64,000 nucleotides of DNA from assembly GCF_023509015.1 (NCBI RefSeq), contig NZ_CP094975.1, positions 5,883,501 through 5,947,500 of the forward strand, in the 5' to 3' direction. The position numbers and the translations under genes were made by a program. Shown here piece by piece: positions 1-8,679 of this stretch. The notes below the pieces were generated by a model. That model made no database searches. It was not told where the DNA came from and worked only from the letters and a program-made list of their open reading frames with translations. Each line of letters starts with the position of its first letter. Within the stretch, counting starts at the first letter, position 1. Source of the stretch: Pseudomonas abieticivorans. GTDB lineage: Bacteria > Pseudomonadota > Gammaproteobacteria > Pseudomonadales > Pseudomonadaceae.

Positions 1-947
1 CCGAAGCTGTGCAGGTCTTCGGCCACGAACAGGCCATCCAGCGCATCGCCGATCTGGCCGATGGAGGGTAAATCGCCGTTGGGGAAAATGTACTTGTCCA
101 CCCACGGGTCAGGGGTGGAGTGGCGCTGGTTCTTGCCGATGGTGTGCAGCAGGAACAGCCCTTCGTCTGCCAGGCAGCGGTGCGCGGTTTCCATGTACAC
201 GCGGTAGTTCTTGTGGCCCACGTGCTCGAACATGCCGATGCTGGCGATGCGGTCGAAGCGCTCGTCCAACTCGCGGTAGTCTTGCAGGCGGAACTCCAAG
301 GGCAGGTGCGAATAGCGCTCGCGGGCCCATTCGCATTGTTCTTTGGAAATGGTCACGCCCACGCATTCCACGCCGTAGTGTTCGGCGGCGTAGGCCATGA
401 AACTGCCCCAGCCGCAGCCGATGTCCAACACGCGCATGCCCGGTTGCAGCCCGAGTTTGCGGCACACCAGGTCAAGCTTCGCTTCCTGGGCGTCGGCCAG
501 GTTGTCGGCGTGCTGCCAGTAGCCGCAAGTGTAGGTCAGGCGCGGGTCGAGCATGGCGGTGTAGAAGTCATTGCCCAGGTCGTAGTGCTGCTGGCCGACC
601 TGCCAGGCGCGGCGTTCGTTTTGCAGGTTGAGCAGGCGGGCGCTCAAGGCATGGAAAATCAACGCCGCAGGGTGTACGGCGTCGCCAATACCGCCGCGCA
701 GCAGCCGCGCGAAGAACTCATCCAGGTGCTGCGCATCCCAATCCCCGTCCATGTAGGCCTCGCCCAGGCCCAGGTTACCGTAGCCCAGGCCACGTTCCAG
801 CACGCCCGGGGCATTGAGGCGCATGTCCCAGGGGTTGGGCCCGTTGACCAGGATGCCAGCATTGCCAAGCATCTGCTCGGCCACCCGTTGAGTCTTGCCG
901 GGGCGCGGTGGGACGGGAATGTCGTCGTCGGAACACTCTGAATCCAT
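1..947 (-). CDS. cfa: Cyclopropane-fatty-acyl-phospholipid synthase, C-terminus cut by window edge
   Basis: Transfers a methylene group from S-adenosylmethionine to the double bond of unsaturated acyl chains in membrane phospholipids. About 315 residues are visible. The SAM-binding motif I (VLDIGCGWGS) lies near residue 172, preceded by a YTCGYW segment near residue 140, both characteristic of the Cfa/CmaA family. The start is the ATG at 945-947 (MDSECSDD...). The family is about 380-400 residues, so the C-terminal fifth to quarter lies beyond base 1. A parallel longer reading frame on the plus strand is a GC-rich shadow. Family assignment is firm; membrane acid/stress role is established knowledge. 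Confidence 0.93.
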   Translation of the reverse strand, partial: MDSECSDDDIPVPPRPGKTQRVAEQMLGNAGILVNGPNPWDMRLNAPGVLERGLGYGNLGLGEAYMDGDWDAQHLDEFFARLLRGGIGDAVHPAALIFHALSARLLNLQNERRAWQVGQQHYDLGNDFYTAMLDPRLTYTCGYWQHADNLADAQEAKLDLVCRKLGLQPGMRVLDIGCGWGSFMAYAAEHYGVECVGVTISKEQCEWARERYSHLPLEFRLQDYRELDERFDRIASIGMFEHVGHKNYRVYMETAHRCLADEGLFLLHTIGKNQRHSTPDPWVDKYIFPNGDLPSIGQIGDALDGLFVAEDLHSF

Positions 948-1008
948 GGCGATCGTCCTCGAGGAATGATACAGGTAGGACCCTTGCAATCACCCGGCAG
1001 TTTCATGC

Positions 1009-1593
1009 TCAAGGTGCATGGGCCTGCAACAGCGCCGGCGTGTTGAAATTGACCAGGCGTGGATCGCCCGCCGGGCACTCCAGCGGTAGCAGGCCGTGGG
1101 GCAACAAGGCCCGCAACACGCTGCGCTCGCCCTGATGCCAGGCCTCTTGCAATGCCGGCAACAGGTGGCGCGGGATCAGGCTGAACATCGGTTGCCATTG
1201 GCCGGCCTCGCGCACCATCGCAGGCTGCCGCGGCCCCAGCGCGAGCAGGCTGCGCAGCAGTGGGCGGTCAACGCACGGGGCGTCGCAGGCCAACACCAGC
1301 ATCTGCGGGTGCCGGGCCTTGGCAAGGCCTGCCAACACGCCGGCCAGGGGGCCGGGAAAGTCTGCCTGCGCATCGCTGACCAAGTGGTCGGCGAAGGCTT
1401 GGTAGCGCTCCGGGTTGCGGTTGCAGGAAATGATCAGGTCGTCGGTCAGCGGGCGAACCACCGCCTGTACGTGGGCAACCAGGGGTTGCCCGTGCCAGGC
1501 AATCAGGCCCTTGTCTGCGCCGCCCATGCGTTGGCCGCGGCCGCCGGCCAGCAGCAGGATGGAACAGTGGGCAGTGGGTGCAGTGGCGGTCAT
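1009..1593 (-). CDS. mobA: Molybdenum cofactor guanylyltransferase MobA
   Basis: Attaches GMP from GTP to molybdopterin to make the guanine dinucleotide cofactor used by DMSO-reductase-type molybdoenzymes; cytoplasmic. The 194-residue length fits the family. The nucleotide-binding signature LLAGGRGQRMGGADKGL is at residues 14-30, and the conserved DAPCVDRPLL segment near residue 103 corresponds to the magnesium/GTP region (usually DxPF). C-terminal VNFNTP is also typical. It is separated from cfa by about 60 bases on the same strand and from the upstream small secreted protein by 20 bases, so co-transcription with the latter is possible. Confidence 0.95.
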   Translation of the reverse strand: MTATAPTAHCSILLLAGGRGQRMGGADKGLIAWHGQPLVAHVQAVVRPLTDDLIISCNRNPERYQAFADHLVSDAQADFPGPLAGVLAGLAKARHPQMLVLACDAPCVDRPLLRSLLALGPRQPAMVREAGQWQPMFSLIPRHLLPALQEAWHQGERSVLRALLPHGLLPLECPAGDPRLVNFNTPALLQAHAP

Positions 1594-1613
1594 GGCTTTC
1601 CATCGCGATAAGG

Positions 1614-1955
1614 CTAATCAGTGCTGGCCGGTGCCTGCGGATCGATCGGTTTGAGCGCGCGAACCTCGGTGTCCACGTACACCCCGCGCTGCGGGTCGTA
1701 GGTACGCCGGAACAGGCGCGGCTGGGTATCGACCACGGTCGGCGGCTGCGAGTCGCTGAATTCATGCTGCTGGGGCACTACCACGAAGTCGTCTGGTTGG
1801 GTGCCGACGTAGGGGCTGGCGGGCACCGACTGCAGCGCGGGCGGTTCGGCAAACAACAGCGCCGGGGCCTGGCCGTCGGCGGGCAGGGTCTGGGCCTGTG
1901 CGGCCAGTGCCAGGCCACAACAAAGCACGGTGCCCAGCGAACGCAGACGGTACAT
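1614..1955 (-). CDS. Small secreted protein of unknown function
   Basis: A 113-residue protein with a clear N-terminal signal peptide (MYRLRS... hydrophobic core ...LALAAQAQT, cleavage likely after AQA near residue 22). The mature part is polar and proline-rich, ends with many acidic residues, and shows no motif I recognise. It lies 20 bases upstream of mobA on the same strand, so the two may share a transcript, but nothing links the functions. The minus-strand upstream sequence contains GGAGGGTTCGCC before the ATG, a good ribosome binding site supporting the start at 1955. Confidence 0.7.
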   Translation of the reverse strand: MYRLRSLGTVLCCGLALAAQAQTLPADGQAPALLFAEPPALQSVPASPYVGTQPDDFVVVPQQHEFSDSQPPTVVDTQPRLFRRTYDPQRGVYVDTEVRALKPIDPQAPASTD

Positions 1956-2007
1956 GGCGAACCCTCCGTTAACCGCCGCCCAACATGAACCTGCACTATA
2001 GCACCGC

Positions 2008-2928
2008 TCAGTGCGCGGCGACTCTGGCGGCCAGGAAGTCGATCAGCACCCGACATTTGGGCGGCAGGTAACGGTTGGGCGGGTAAAGCATCCAGGCCTT
2101 GCCGAAGTAGCTGGTTTCATAGCGCCACTGGGGCAGTACCTCGACCACGCGCTCAGCTTTCAGCGCCTGGGCAGCAGTAAAGAACGGCAGGCAGCCAATG
2201 CCCAGGTCATCGAGCACTGCATCCAGGCGCGCTTCACTGTGGTTGGAGACGAAACGCCCGCGCACCGAAACGCTGACCTGTTCGCCGCTGGCACCATGGC
2301 GCAGGTGCCAGCGGTTGTCGCCCGGGGTTTCGCCCAGGTAGATGCAACTGTGCCGCGCCAGGTCGTGGGGGTGGGCGGGGTGGCCTGCGCGTTCAAGGTA
2401 GGCGGGGCTGGCGCACAGCAGGTGGTAGACATCCAGCAGCGGCCGTGCGGCCAGGCCCGGCGGCGGCGTATCGGTGATCCGGATCATCAGGTCCAGGCCG
2501 TCGCCGATCAGGTCCATGGGCCGATCGATCAGCATCAACTGCACGTCGACCTCGGGGTACAGGCCCAGGAACTCGGCGATGTGCGGGCTGATCAACTTGC
2601 GCCCGAACGCCTTGGGCGCGCTCAGGCGCACCAGGCCCTGGGGGCTGGCGACGAAGCGGTCGGCCACCGCCATCACCGAGCGCCCGGCCTCGACCATTTC
2701 GCAACAGCGCGCATACACCTCGGCCCCCGCCTCGGACAGCCGCAGGCTGCGGGTGGTGCGCTCCAGCAACTTGACCGCCAGGGCTTTTTCCAGCGTGGCC
2801 ACCTGGCGGCTGACCGCCGAAGCGGTGAGCCCCAGTTGCAGGGCGGCAGCCGAAAAACTACCCAGCTCCACCACCTTGGCGAACACCGCCATGTAGGGCA
2901 TCAGGCCCATGTGCTGATTCGTTCTCAT
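2008..2928 (-). CDS. LysR-family transcriptional regulator
   Basis: 306 residues with an N-terminal winged helix-turn-helix (residues about 8-65, including ALQLGLTASAVSRQVATLE) and a type 2 periplasmic-binding-like effector domain (SAPKAFGRKLISPHIAEFL... onward). This subgroup resembles AaeR/PA-type regulators with the C-terminal FLAARVAA end. Start chosen at the ATG at 2926-2928; an internal ATG at 2910 is possible because no strong ribosome site precedes either. It is transcribed divergently from the DMT exporter at 3061 with a 130-base gap, so it most likely controls that gene and itself. Effector unknown. Confidence 0.9.
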   Translation of the reverse strand: MRTNQHMGLMPYMAVFAKVVELGSFSAAALQLGLTASAVSRQVATLEKALAVKLLERTTRSLRLSEAGAEVYARCCEMVEAGRSVMAVADRFVASPQGLVRLSAPKAFGRKLISPHIAEFLGLYPEVDVQLMLIDRPMDLIGDGLDLMIRITDTPPPGLAARPLLDVYHLLCASPAYLERAGHPAHPHDLARHSCIYLGETPGDNRWHLRHGASGEQVSVSVRGRFVSNHSEARLDAVLDDLGIGCLPFFTAAQALKAERVVEVLPQWRYETSYFGKAWMLYPPNRYLPPKCRVLIDFLAARVAAH

Positions 2929-3060
2929 AGCGCACAACTGTTGTCTGCAGCGCCCGGGTTATCGGCGTACAAGCGCTGGCACATAATCGCCGCGTCGCAG
3001 GCCAGCCCTCTGGGGCGGGGCCTGCAGTATCGCATGAAGCCTTGAAAGAGATGGAGCACC

Positions 3061-3954
3061 ATGAACAGACTCGCAGTACGCAACGCCGACCTGATGCTAT
3101 TGCTGGTGGCGATCATCTGGGGCACCAGCTATGGCGTGGCCAAGCAGGCGCTGGTGTTTTACCCGGTGCTGGGCTTTTTGTTCATCCGCTTCAGCATGAC
3201 CTGCGTGTTGTTGCTGCCCAGCCTGCGCGGGCAGTTTCGCGCAGCCTTGCGCCCTGGCTTGCCCCTGGGGCTGACCTTGCTGGCGATTTTCCTGCTGGAG
3301 ACCTACGGCGTGCTGCAGACCAGTGCCAGCAACGCGGCGTTCCTGATCAGTCTATTCGTGGTGTTCACGCCGTTTTTCGAGTGGCTGATGTTCAAGCGTC
3401 GGCCGACCACTGCGGCGTTCCTGGCGGCTGGCTTGTCATTGCTGGGCGCGCTGCTGCTGACCCATGGCGGCGAGGTACGGATGAACCTGGGCGACTGGCT
3501 GATGATCGGCGCGGCGCTACTGCGCGGTTTCATCGTGTGCCTGACCAAGCGCTATTCGCAAACCAGCAACGTGTCGGCCCTGGCACTGACCGCCGTGCAG
3601 ACCGGGGTGGTGGCCAGCGGCTGCCTACTGTTGCTGTTGGCGCTGCCGGGGCCACTGCCTGCATTGCCGCACGCCCCGGCGTTCTGGTGGGCGACGGCCT
3701 ACCTGGTGGTGTTTTGCACGCTGTTTGCCTTTTACGCGCAAAACTACGGGGTGCGCCGCACCACCCCGACCCGGGCCTCCTTGCTGATGGGCTCCGAGCC
3801 ATTGTTTGGTGCACTGTTCGCGGTGCTGTGGCTAGGCGAGCAGTTGAGCGCCGCCGCCTGGTTGGGCGGGTTGCTGATCGTGCTGACGTCGTTGTGGGCG
3901 AGCCGGCCGGCGCGCGAGCAGGGCAGTGGTGCCGCTGCCCCGGCTCACGGGTAA
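3061..3954 (+). CDS. EamA/DMT-family inner membrane transporter
   Basis: 297 residues with about ten predicted transmembrane helices arranged as two EamA repeats (about residues 12-140 and 150-285). The first repeat begins with LLLVAIIWGTSYGVAKQAL and the second ends with the conserved TRASLLMGSEPLFGALFAVL...GE signature. Members export amino acids, nucleobases or other small metabolites; the substrate here cannot be read from sequence. A GGAG ribosome site precedes the ATG. The divergent LysR at 2008-2928 is the probable regulator. Its 3' end overlaps the 3' end of the convergent GGDEF-EAL gene by ten bases. Confidence 0.9.
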   Translation: MNRLAVRNADLMLLLVAIIWGTSYGVAKQALVFYPVLGFLFIRFSMTCVLLLPSLRGQFRAALRPGLPLGLTLLAIFLLETYGVLQTSASNAAFLISLFVVFTPFFEWLMFKRRPTTAAFLAAGLSLLGALLLTHGGEVRMNLGDWLMIGAALLRGFIVCLTKRYSQTSNVSALALTAVQTGVVASGCLLLLLALPGPLPALPHAPAFWWATAYLVVFCTLFAFYAQNYGVRRTTPTRASLLMGSEPLFGALFAVLWLGEQLSAAAWLGGLLIVLTSLWASRPAREQGSGAAAPAHG

Positions 3955-6569
3955 ACCACTTCATCACGTTGAACCAGCCACGCCTCGAACGCCTTGGCCG
4001 GCATGGGCCGGCCAATCAGGTAACCCTGGCCCGAATCACAGCCGGCGTTGCGCAAGAATTCGTACTGCTCCTGGGTTTCGATACCCTCGGCTGTCACCCG
4101 GAATTCCAAGGCTCGCCCCAGGTCGATAATGGCCCGGGTGATCGCGGCGTGTGCGGCGGAGTCAGGCAGGTCGCGGATGAAGGCCCGATCGATCTTCAGG
4201 TGGTCGATGGGCAGCAGGTGCAGGTAAGCCAGGGATGAGTAGCCGGTACCAAAGTCGTCCACCGCCGTATGCACGCCCAGCGCCTGCAGGCGCCGCAGGA
4301 CATTGCGAGCCAGGTCCGGGCTTTCCATGATCAGGCTTTCGGTGACTTCCACTTCCAGTTGGCAGGGGTTCAGACCGTGGCGCGCAAGCGCCTGCTGCAC
4401 GGTGGCGACAAAATCGCTGCGCTCGATTTGCGGCACCGCCACGTTCACGGCGATATGGCCCAGGCGGTGACCGTGGGCCTGCCAGGTTTGCAACTGTTGG
4501 CACACCTGCGCAAGCAACCACTCGCCCATGGGCACGATCAACCCGGTGCGCTCGGCCAGCGGGATGAAGTCGCCCGGCATCACCAGGCCCAACTGCGGGT
4601 CGTGCCAGCGCAGCAGGGCTTCGGCGCCCTCGACGCGGCCACTGAACAGGTCGACCTTGGGCTGGTACCACACCTCGAACTCCTGGCCGGCCAGGGCCCG
4701 GCGCAAGGCGTGCTCCAGGTCCACCCTTGCCTGCATCTGGCGGGTCATGCTGGCCTGGTACACGCGGTAGTCATTGCGCCCCGACTCCTTGGCCGCGTAC
4801 ATGGCGGTGTCGGCATGGCGCAGCAACTCATCGCTGCTCTTGCCGTGCTCAGGGAACAAGGCCACGCCGATGCTGGCCGTGACCAGCGCGGTATTGCCGT
4901 CCAGGTCGAACGGCGCGTGCAGTGCCTGGACCAAAGCCTGTACCACGGCCATCACCCGCTCATTGCCCAGCAGGATAAAGGCGAATTCATCGCCGCCCAG
5001 GCGTGCCACGGTGTCGCTGGCAGCGATGCTGGCGATGAAACGCTGGGTGGCCTGTTGCAACAGCCGGTCGCCCAGGGGGTGGCCAAGGGTGTCGTTGACG
5101 GTCTTGAAACCATCCACGTCAAGGATCAGCACGGCCAATGGCGCGCCTTGCTCGATAGCCTGGTTGAGGCGTAGATGAAAGTGGGGGCGGTTGGGCAGGC
5201 GGGTGATCGCGTCGTAATGGGCCAGTTGCTCAAGCTCGGCCTGGGCACGCTTGAGTTGGGTAATGTCACGCACGATCGAGTAGGTCAGGGTTTCCTGGGC
5301 CAGTTGCATGATGCACAGCGTGACCTGGGCGGCGAACGTGGAGCCGTCGGTGTGCTTGTGCAGCCATTCGAAGCGGTGCACGCCCTTGGCATGGGTGGCG
5401 CGCATGTTGGCCATGGCCTTGTATGCCGAGGTCTGGCCATCGGGCTGCAGCACGGGGGACACATCGGCTGGCGTCAGGCCGCGAAAATCGGCCATGTCAC
5501 TGAAGCCGAAGGCCTTGAGGGCAGCGGCGTTGGCTTGCACGCAGTGGTCTTGGGCGTCGACGATCCAGACCGGATCAGGCGAGCGCTCGAACAGCGTGCG
5601 GAAGCGGTCCTCGCTCTGCACCAGCGACGCCTGGATGGCAACGCGCTCAAAGATTTCATCGCTCAGTTCCTGGTTGCGCCGGCTGACCGTGCGGTGGCTG
5701 CGGCCTAGCAAATGGGTCAACACGCCAAACAGCAACACGGCGCCCTGGCACAGGATAAACAGCGAGGAGTCCAGTAACCCGAAGGTTGTCCAGCCGCCGT
5801 GGGGTTGCCCGGCCAATTGCCAGGCGCCGCCCGGCACTTTGATCGCCTGCACGCTGGCAGCGCCCTGGAACAGCGTCGCATCGCCGCTGATCACCACGCC
5901 GGGTGCGCTCTGGTTGTCACCCGTGCGCAGGGCAACGTCCAGCGTCTGGTCGTCGGCAAGGCCGGTGGCCTTGAGCAGCGGGTCGATATCGGCGACCACC
6001 GCCAGGCTACCCCAGTAGCGCGGCATGCCCCGGTGTTGGGTCAAGAAAATCGGCCGCCGGTAAATCAGTGCCCGGCCCCCCTGGAGCAACGCCAGCGGGC
6101 CGTCCAAAGTCGCTTGCGCGAGGCGCCTGGCCCGCTGCACCTGGGCGTATTGTTCACCGAGCGTGCGGTAGTCCCTGCCCAGGATCTGCTCATTGCCATG
6201 CAATGGGTAGACCGCGGTCATGACATCGTCGGGGGCAATGACCAGGTGGTGAATGTAGCCCACGGACTTGAGCACCTGGTCGGCCATGGCGCGAAAATGG
6301 CCGTCATCGATACGCCCGTCCAGGCTGATCAGTTGGGCGATGCCCTCGGCCTCGCCAAACGCGCTGCGCAGGCTGCTTTCCACTTGGGCGCCGATGGCAT
6401 TCAGGCGCAGCTCGACCTGGGCCCGTTGCTCGTCGCGCCGGTGCTTGCTGTCCATTTGCCCGACGCTGATGGCCAGGCTGCTGCCTATCACCAAAATGAC
6501 CAGTGGCAGCAGGTTCAGGACATTTGGGCATTTGAGCCGGCGCAGTCGGTCATTGAATCGATTGGTCAT
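3945..6569 (-). CDS. CHASE-PAS-GGDEF-EAL membrane protein (cyclic-di-GMP turnover)
   Basis: 874 residues. A membrane helix near residues 18-38 and a second near 265-288 flank a periplasmic CHASE-type sensor. Then follow a PAS domain (from about residue 325, SPDPVWIVDAQDHCVQANAA), a GGDEF domain with an intact GGDEF motif near residue 525, and an EAL domain with EALLRWHDP near 646 and DDFGTGYSSLAYL near 775. Both catalytic signatures are intact, so it could make and degrade c-di-GMP; net direction is not predictable. The ligand of the periplasmic sensor is unknown. It is a single transcription unit between a convergent DMT exporter and an FKBP isomerase. Confidence 0.95.
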   Translation of the reverse strand: MTNRFNDRLRRLKCPNVLNLLPLVILVIGSSLAISVGQMDSKHRRDEQRAQVELRLNAIGAQVESSLRSAFGEAEGIAQLISLDGRIDDGHFRAMADQVLKSVGYIHHLVIAPDDVMTAVYPLHGNEQILGRDYRTLGEQYAQVQRARRLAQATLDGPLALLQGGRALIYRRPIFLTQHRGMPRYWGSLAVVADIDPLLKATGLADDQTLDVALRTGDNQSAPGVVISGDATLFQGAASVQAIKVPGGAWQLAGQPHGGWTTFGLLDSSLFILCQGAVLLFGVLTHLLGRSHRTVSRRNQELSDEIFERVAIQASLVQSEDRFRTLFERSPDPVWIVDAQDHCVQANAAALKAFGFSDMADFRGLTPADVSPVLQPDGQTSAYKAMANMRATHAKGVHRFEWLHKHTDGSTFAAQVTLCIMQLAQETLTYSIVRDITQLKRAQAELEQLAHYDAITRLPNRPHFHLRLNQAIEQGAPLAVLILDVDGFKTVNDTLGHPLGDRLLQQATQRFIASIAASDTVARLGGDEFAFILLGNERVMAVVQALVQALHAPFDLDGNTALVTASIGVALFPEHGKSSDELLRHADTAMYAAKESGRNDYRVYQASMTRQMQARVDLEHALRRALAGQEFEVWYQPKVDLFSGRVEGAEALLRWHDPQLGLVMPGDFIPLAERTGLIVPMGEWLLAQVCQQLQTWQAHGHRLGHIAVNVAVPQIERSDFVATVQQALARHGLNPCQLEVEVTESLIMESPDLARNVLRRLQALGVHTAVDDFGTGYSSLAYLHLLPIDHLKIDRAFIRDLPDSAAHAAITRAIIDLGRALEFRVTAEGIETQEQYEFLRNAGCDSGQGYLIGRPMPAKAFEAWLVQRDEVVYP

Positions 6570-6681
6570 CGGTACCCTGGTGAAGGTGGGGGCAGGAGGG
6601 CTTCACCATGATATCGGTCACAGGGCGCAGACATTGAGGCCGCCGTGTGATTATCGGCTGCGGCCACGGGCAAAAAGACGG

Positions 6682-7020
6682 TCAATCATCGCGGGTCAGT
6701 ACTTCCAGCAACTCGATTTCGAACGTCAGGTCCGAATGCGGGGTAATCGCCCCCATCGTACGTTCGCCATACGCCAGGTGCGCCGGCACCCAGAGTTTGC
6801 GCTTGCCGCCCACCTGCATGCCGATCAGGCCCTGGTCCCAGCCCTTGATCACTCGGCCGGTACCGATCACGCATTGGAACGGCTTGCCGCGCTGGTGGGA
6901 GGAGTCGAATACCGTGCCGTCGGCCAGGGTCCCGGTGTAGTGGGTGGTGATCAAGGCACCCTTGACCACGGCCTTGCCGTCGCCCAGTTGAAGGTCGGTG
7001 ATCTGCAGTGCTTGGCTCAT
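6682..7020 (-). CDS. FKBP-type peptidyl-prolyl cis-trans isomerase
   Basis: 112 residues forming a single FKBP domain with no signal peptide, hence cytoplasmic. It shows the canonical VKGALITTHYTGTLADGTVFDSS opening strand (given here only as description of residues about 20-42), the GWDQGLIGM segment and a YGERTMGAITPHSDLTFEIELLE-like end, all core FKBP features. It catalyses proline isomerisation in protein folding. The start is supported by AGGAA about eight bases upstream. It lies divergent to a LysR gene with only about 60 bases between them. Confidence 0.93.
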   Translation of the reverse strand: MSQALQITDLQLGDGKAVVKGALITTHYTGTLADGTVFDSSHQRGKPFQCVIGTGRVIKGWDQGLIGMQVGGKRKLWVPAHLAYGERTMGAITPHSDLTFEIELLEVLTRDD

Positions 7021-7081
7021 GTCGCGTTCCTGTGCGGGGGGCGGCCATTATAAGGTAAAGTCGCCGCACACTTATGACGGA

Positions 7082-7993
7082 ATGGCACAGATGCAGCTGC
7101 GTAACCTGGATGACCTGGTGGTGTTTCTGAAAGTCATCGACTGTCAGAGTTTTTCTGCGGCGGCCCGTGCGATGGACTTGGCGCCGCCCACCGTCAGCAA
7201 GCAGATCGCGCGCCTTGAAAAAGCCCTGGGCGCCAGCCTGTTCGAGCGCAACACCCGCCAGTTGAGCATTACCGACGAAGGCCGCGCCGTGGCCGAGCGC
7301 GCCCGCACCGCAGTGGCGCTGTTGCAGGAGGCGTGCGAGGTGGCCCAGCAAGGCCATGCGCAATTGCAGGGGCTGATCCAATTGACCGCGCCGGTGGCTT
7401 TCGGCAGCCGCTACGTGGCCCAGGCGGTGGCGGCGTTTCGCCAACTGCACCCGCAGGTGGGGTTTGAACTCAACCTCACCGACCGTTTCGTTGACCTTTA
7501 CAGCAGCGAAGTGGACCTGGCGATTCGCATCGGCCCGGTGCACGACGCCCGCCTGATCGACCGCCACCTGGCGCAAAACCAAGGCGTGCTGGTGGCCTCG
7601 CCCCAGTACCTGGCCCAACACGGCGAACCGGCCAGCCCCCAGGCCCTGCGCGAGCATGCGTGCCTGCTGTTCGGCTACCCGGGCCTGTTGCACGACTGCT
7701 GGGAGTTGCACGGTGGCAAGCAAAGCGAGCGGGTGAACCTGGTCAGCGAACTGTGCAGCGACAACGGCGATGTGCTGCGCACCTGGTGCCTGGCAGGCTT
7801 GGGGATTTCGCTGCGCGAAACATGGGATGTGGCGGATGATTTGCGTGAAGGCCGGTTGGTGCGCGTGCTGCCCAACTGGCACGAGCCGAGCGTACCGATC
7901 AGCGCTGTGCGCGCCCGCCGCGACCCGGTGCCACGGCGTTTGAGCGAGTTCGTCGAGTTCCTGGCGCAGCGTTGGGCAGGGGAGGCGTGGTGA
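7082..7993 (+). CDS. LysR-family transcriptional regulator
   Basis: 303 residues. The helix-turn-helix spans about residues 8-65 (SFSAAARAMDLAPPTVSKQI) and the effector-binding domain follows, with the LIQLTAPVAFGSRYVAQAV strand typical of CrgA/DmlR-type LysR proteins. I chose the ATG at 7082 over upstream codons because the LysR domain normally starts within the first ten residues; the ATG at 7091 is an alternative. Divergent from the FKBP gene; no obvious catabolic partner adjoins it, so its target is unknown. Confidence 0.9.
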   Translation: MAQMQLRNLDDLVVFLKVIDCQSFSAAARAMDLAPPTVSKQIARLEKALGASLFERNTRQLSITDEGRAVAERARTAVALLQEACEVAQQGHAQLQGLIQLTAPVAFGSRYVAQAVAAFRQLHPQVGFELNLTDRFVDLYSSEVDLAIRIGPVHDARLIDRHLAQNQGVLVASPQYLAQHGEPASPQALREHACLLFGYPGLLHDCWELHGGKQSERVNLVSELCSDNGDVLRTWCLAGLGISLRETWDVADDLREGRLVRVLPNWHEPSVPISAVRARRDPVPRRLSEFVEFLAQRWAGEAW

Positions 7994-7997
7994 AGCG

Positions 7998-8273
7998 TCA
8001 GTGGGCGCAGAGTTTGATACCCAGGGCATGGATGACTTTGAACACGGTGTCATAGCGCGGCTTGGCGCCGGGTGCCAACGCCTTGTAGAGGCTTTCGCGG
8101 TTCAGGCCCGCGTCCCTTGCCACCTGGCTCATGCCGCGCGACTTGGCAACTTCCTGCAGGGCCTGCAGGAAAACATCGGGGTTTTCATCTTCAAGGGCTG
8201 CGGTGAGGAACTCGGCGATGGTGGCCTCATCCGTGAGGTAATTGGCCGCTTCAAAGGTATTGAGTGTGGTCAT
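7998..8273 (-). CDS. Antitoxin of a HigBA/RelBE-like toxin-antitoxin pair (HTH protein)
   Basis: 91 residues. An XRE-type helix-turn-helix lies at about residues 50-80 (MSQVARDAGLNRESLYKALA), preceded by a segment (DVFLQALQEVAKSRG) typical of the COG3636 'probable addiction module antidote' family. Its ATG overlaps the stop of the upstream toxin by four bases (ATGA at 8270-8273), giving translational coupling and the toxin-first order usual for this subfamily. Expected to bind the toxin and repress the operon. Function inferred from family and pairing. Confidence 0.88.
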   Translation of the reverse strand: MTTLNTFEAANYLTDEATIAEFLTAALEDENPDVFLQALQEVAKSRGMSQVARDAGLNRESLYKALAPGAKPRYDTVFKVIHALGIKLCAH

Positions 8274-8566
8274 GTGCTGGCTCCGCGATCGATATCGCTG
8301 AGAAGGGCCTTGGCGTTGCGGATATCCAGCTTCTGGCTGGCCTTGTCGCCGGCACAGAGCAGCAGATAAACCACCTCGCCACGACGGCTGTAATACACGC
8401 GGTAACCCGGCCCGGTGTGGATGCGCATTTCGCTGATCCCTTCGCCAACGGGCTGGCAGTTCCCGAAATTGCCCATTTGGGCGCTCAAGAGGCGTGCGGT
8501 GATACGCGCACGCGCCTTGTAATCCTTGAGTGCGCGCAACCATTGATCGAACGCGCCCGTAGTCAT
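8270..8566 (-). CDS. Toxin of a HigB/RelE-like toxin-antitoxin pair
   Basis: 98 residues from the ATG at 8564-8566 (a GTG four codons upstream would also be in frame). The sequence FDQWLRALKDYKARARI, then RIHTGPGYRVYYSRRG and a C-terminal GDKASQKLDIRNAKAL match the COG3657 'addiction module killer protein' branch of the RelE/ParE superfamily, which are small mRNA-cleaving toxins. The antitoxin follows with an ATGA overlap. Toxicity and target are inferred from family only. Confidence 0.88.
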   Translation of the reverse strand: MTTGAFDQWLRALKDYKARARITARLLSAQMGNFGNCQPVGEGISEMRIHTGPGYRVYYSRRGEVVYLLLCAGDKASQKLDIRNAKALLSDIDRGAST

Positions 8567-8679
8567 GAATCTATTCACGGCATACTGTAGCTGTTCGGCT
8601 ACACCCTGGCAATGAGAGATGCCAGAGATTTACAGATTCACGCCAGGCAGGCACCTGATCGATAGTTGCCCGGTGTGTC

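Noticed and set aside
6686..8053. 455-codon minus-strand open frame across the LysR gene
   Set aside because: It is antisense to a clear LysR gene and to FKBP; the protein is GC-driven repetitive and has no domain.
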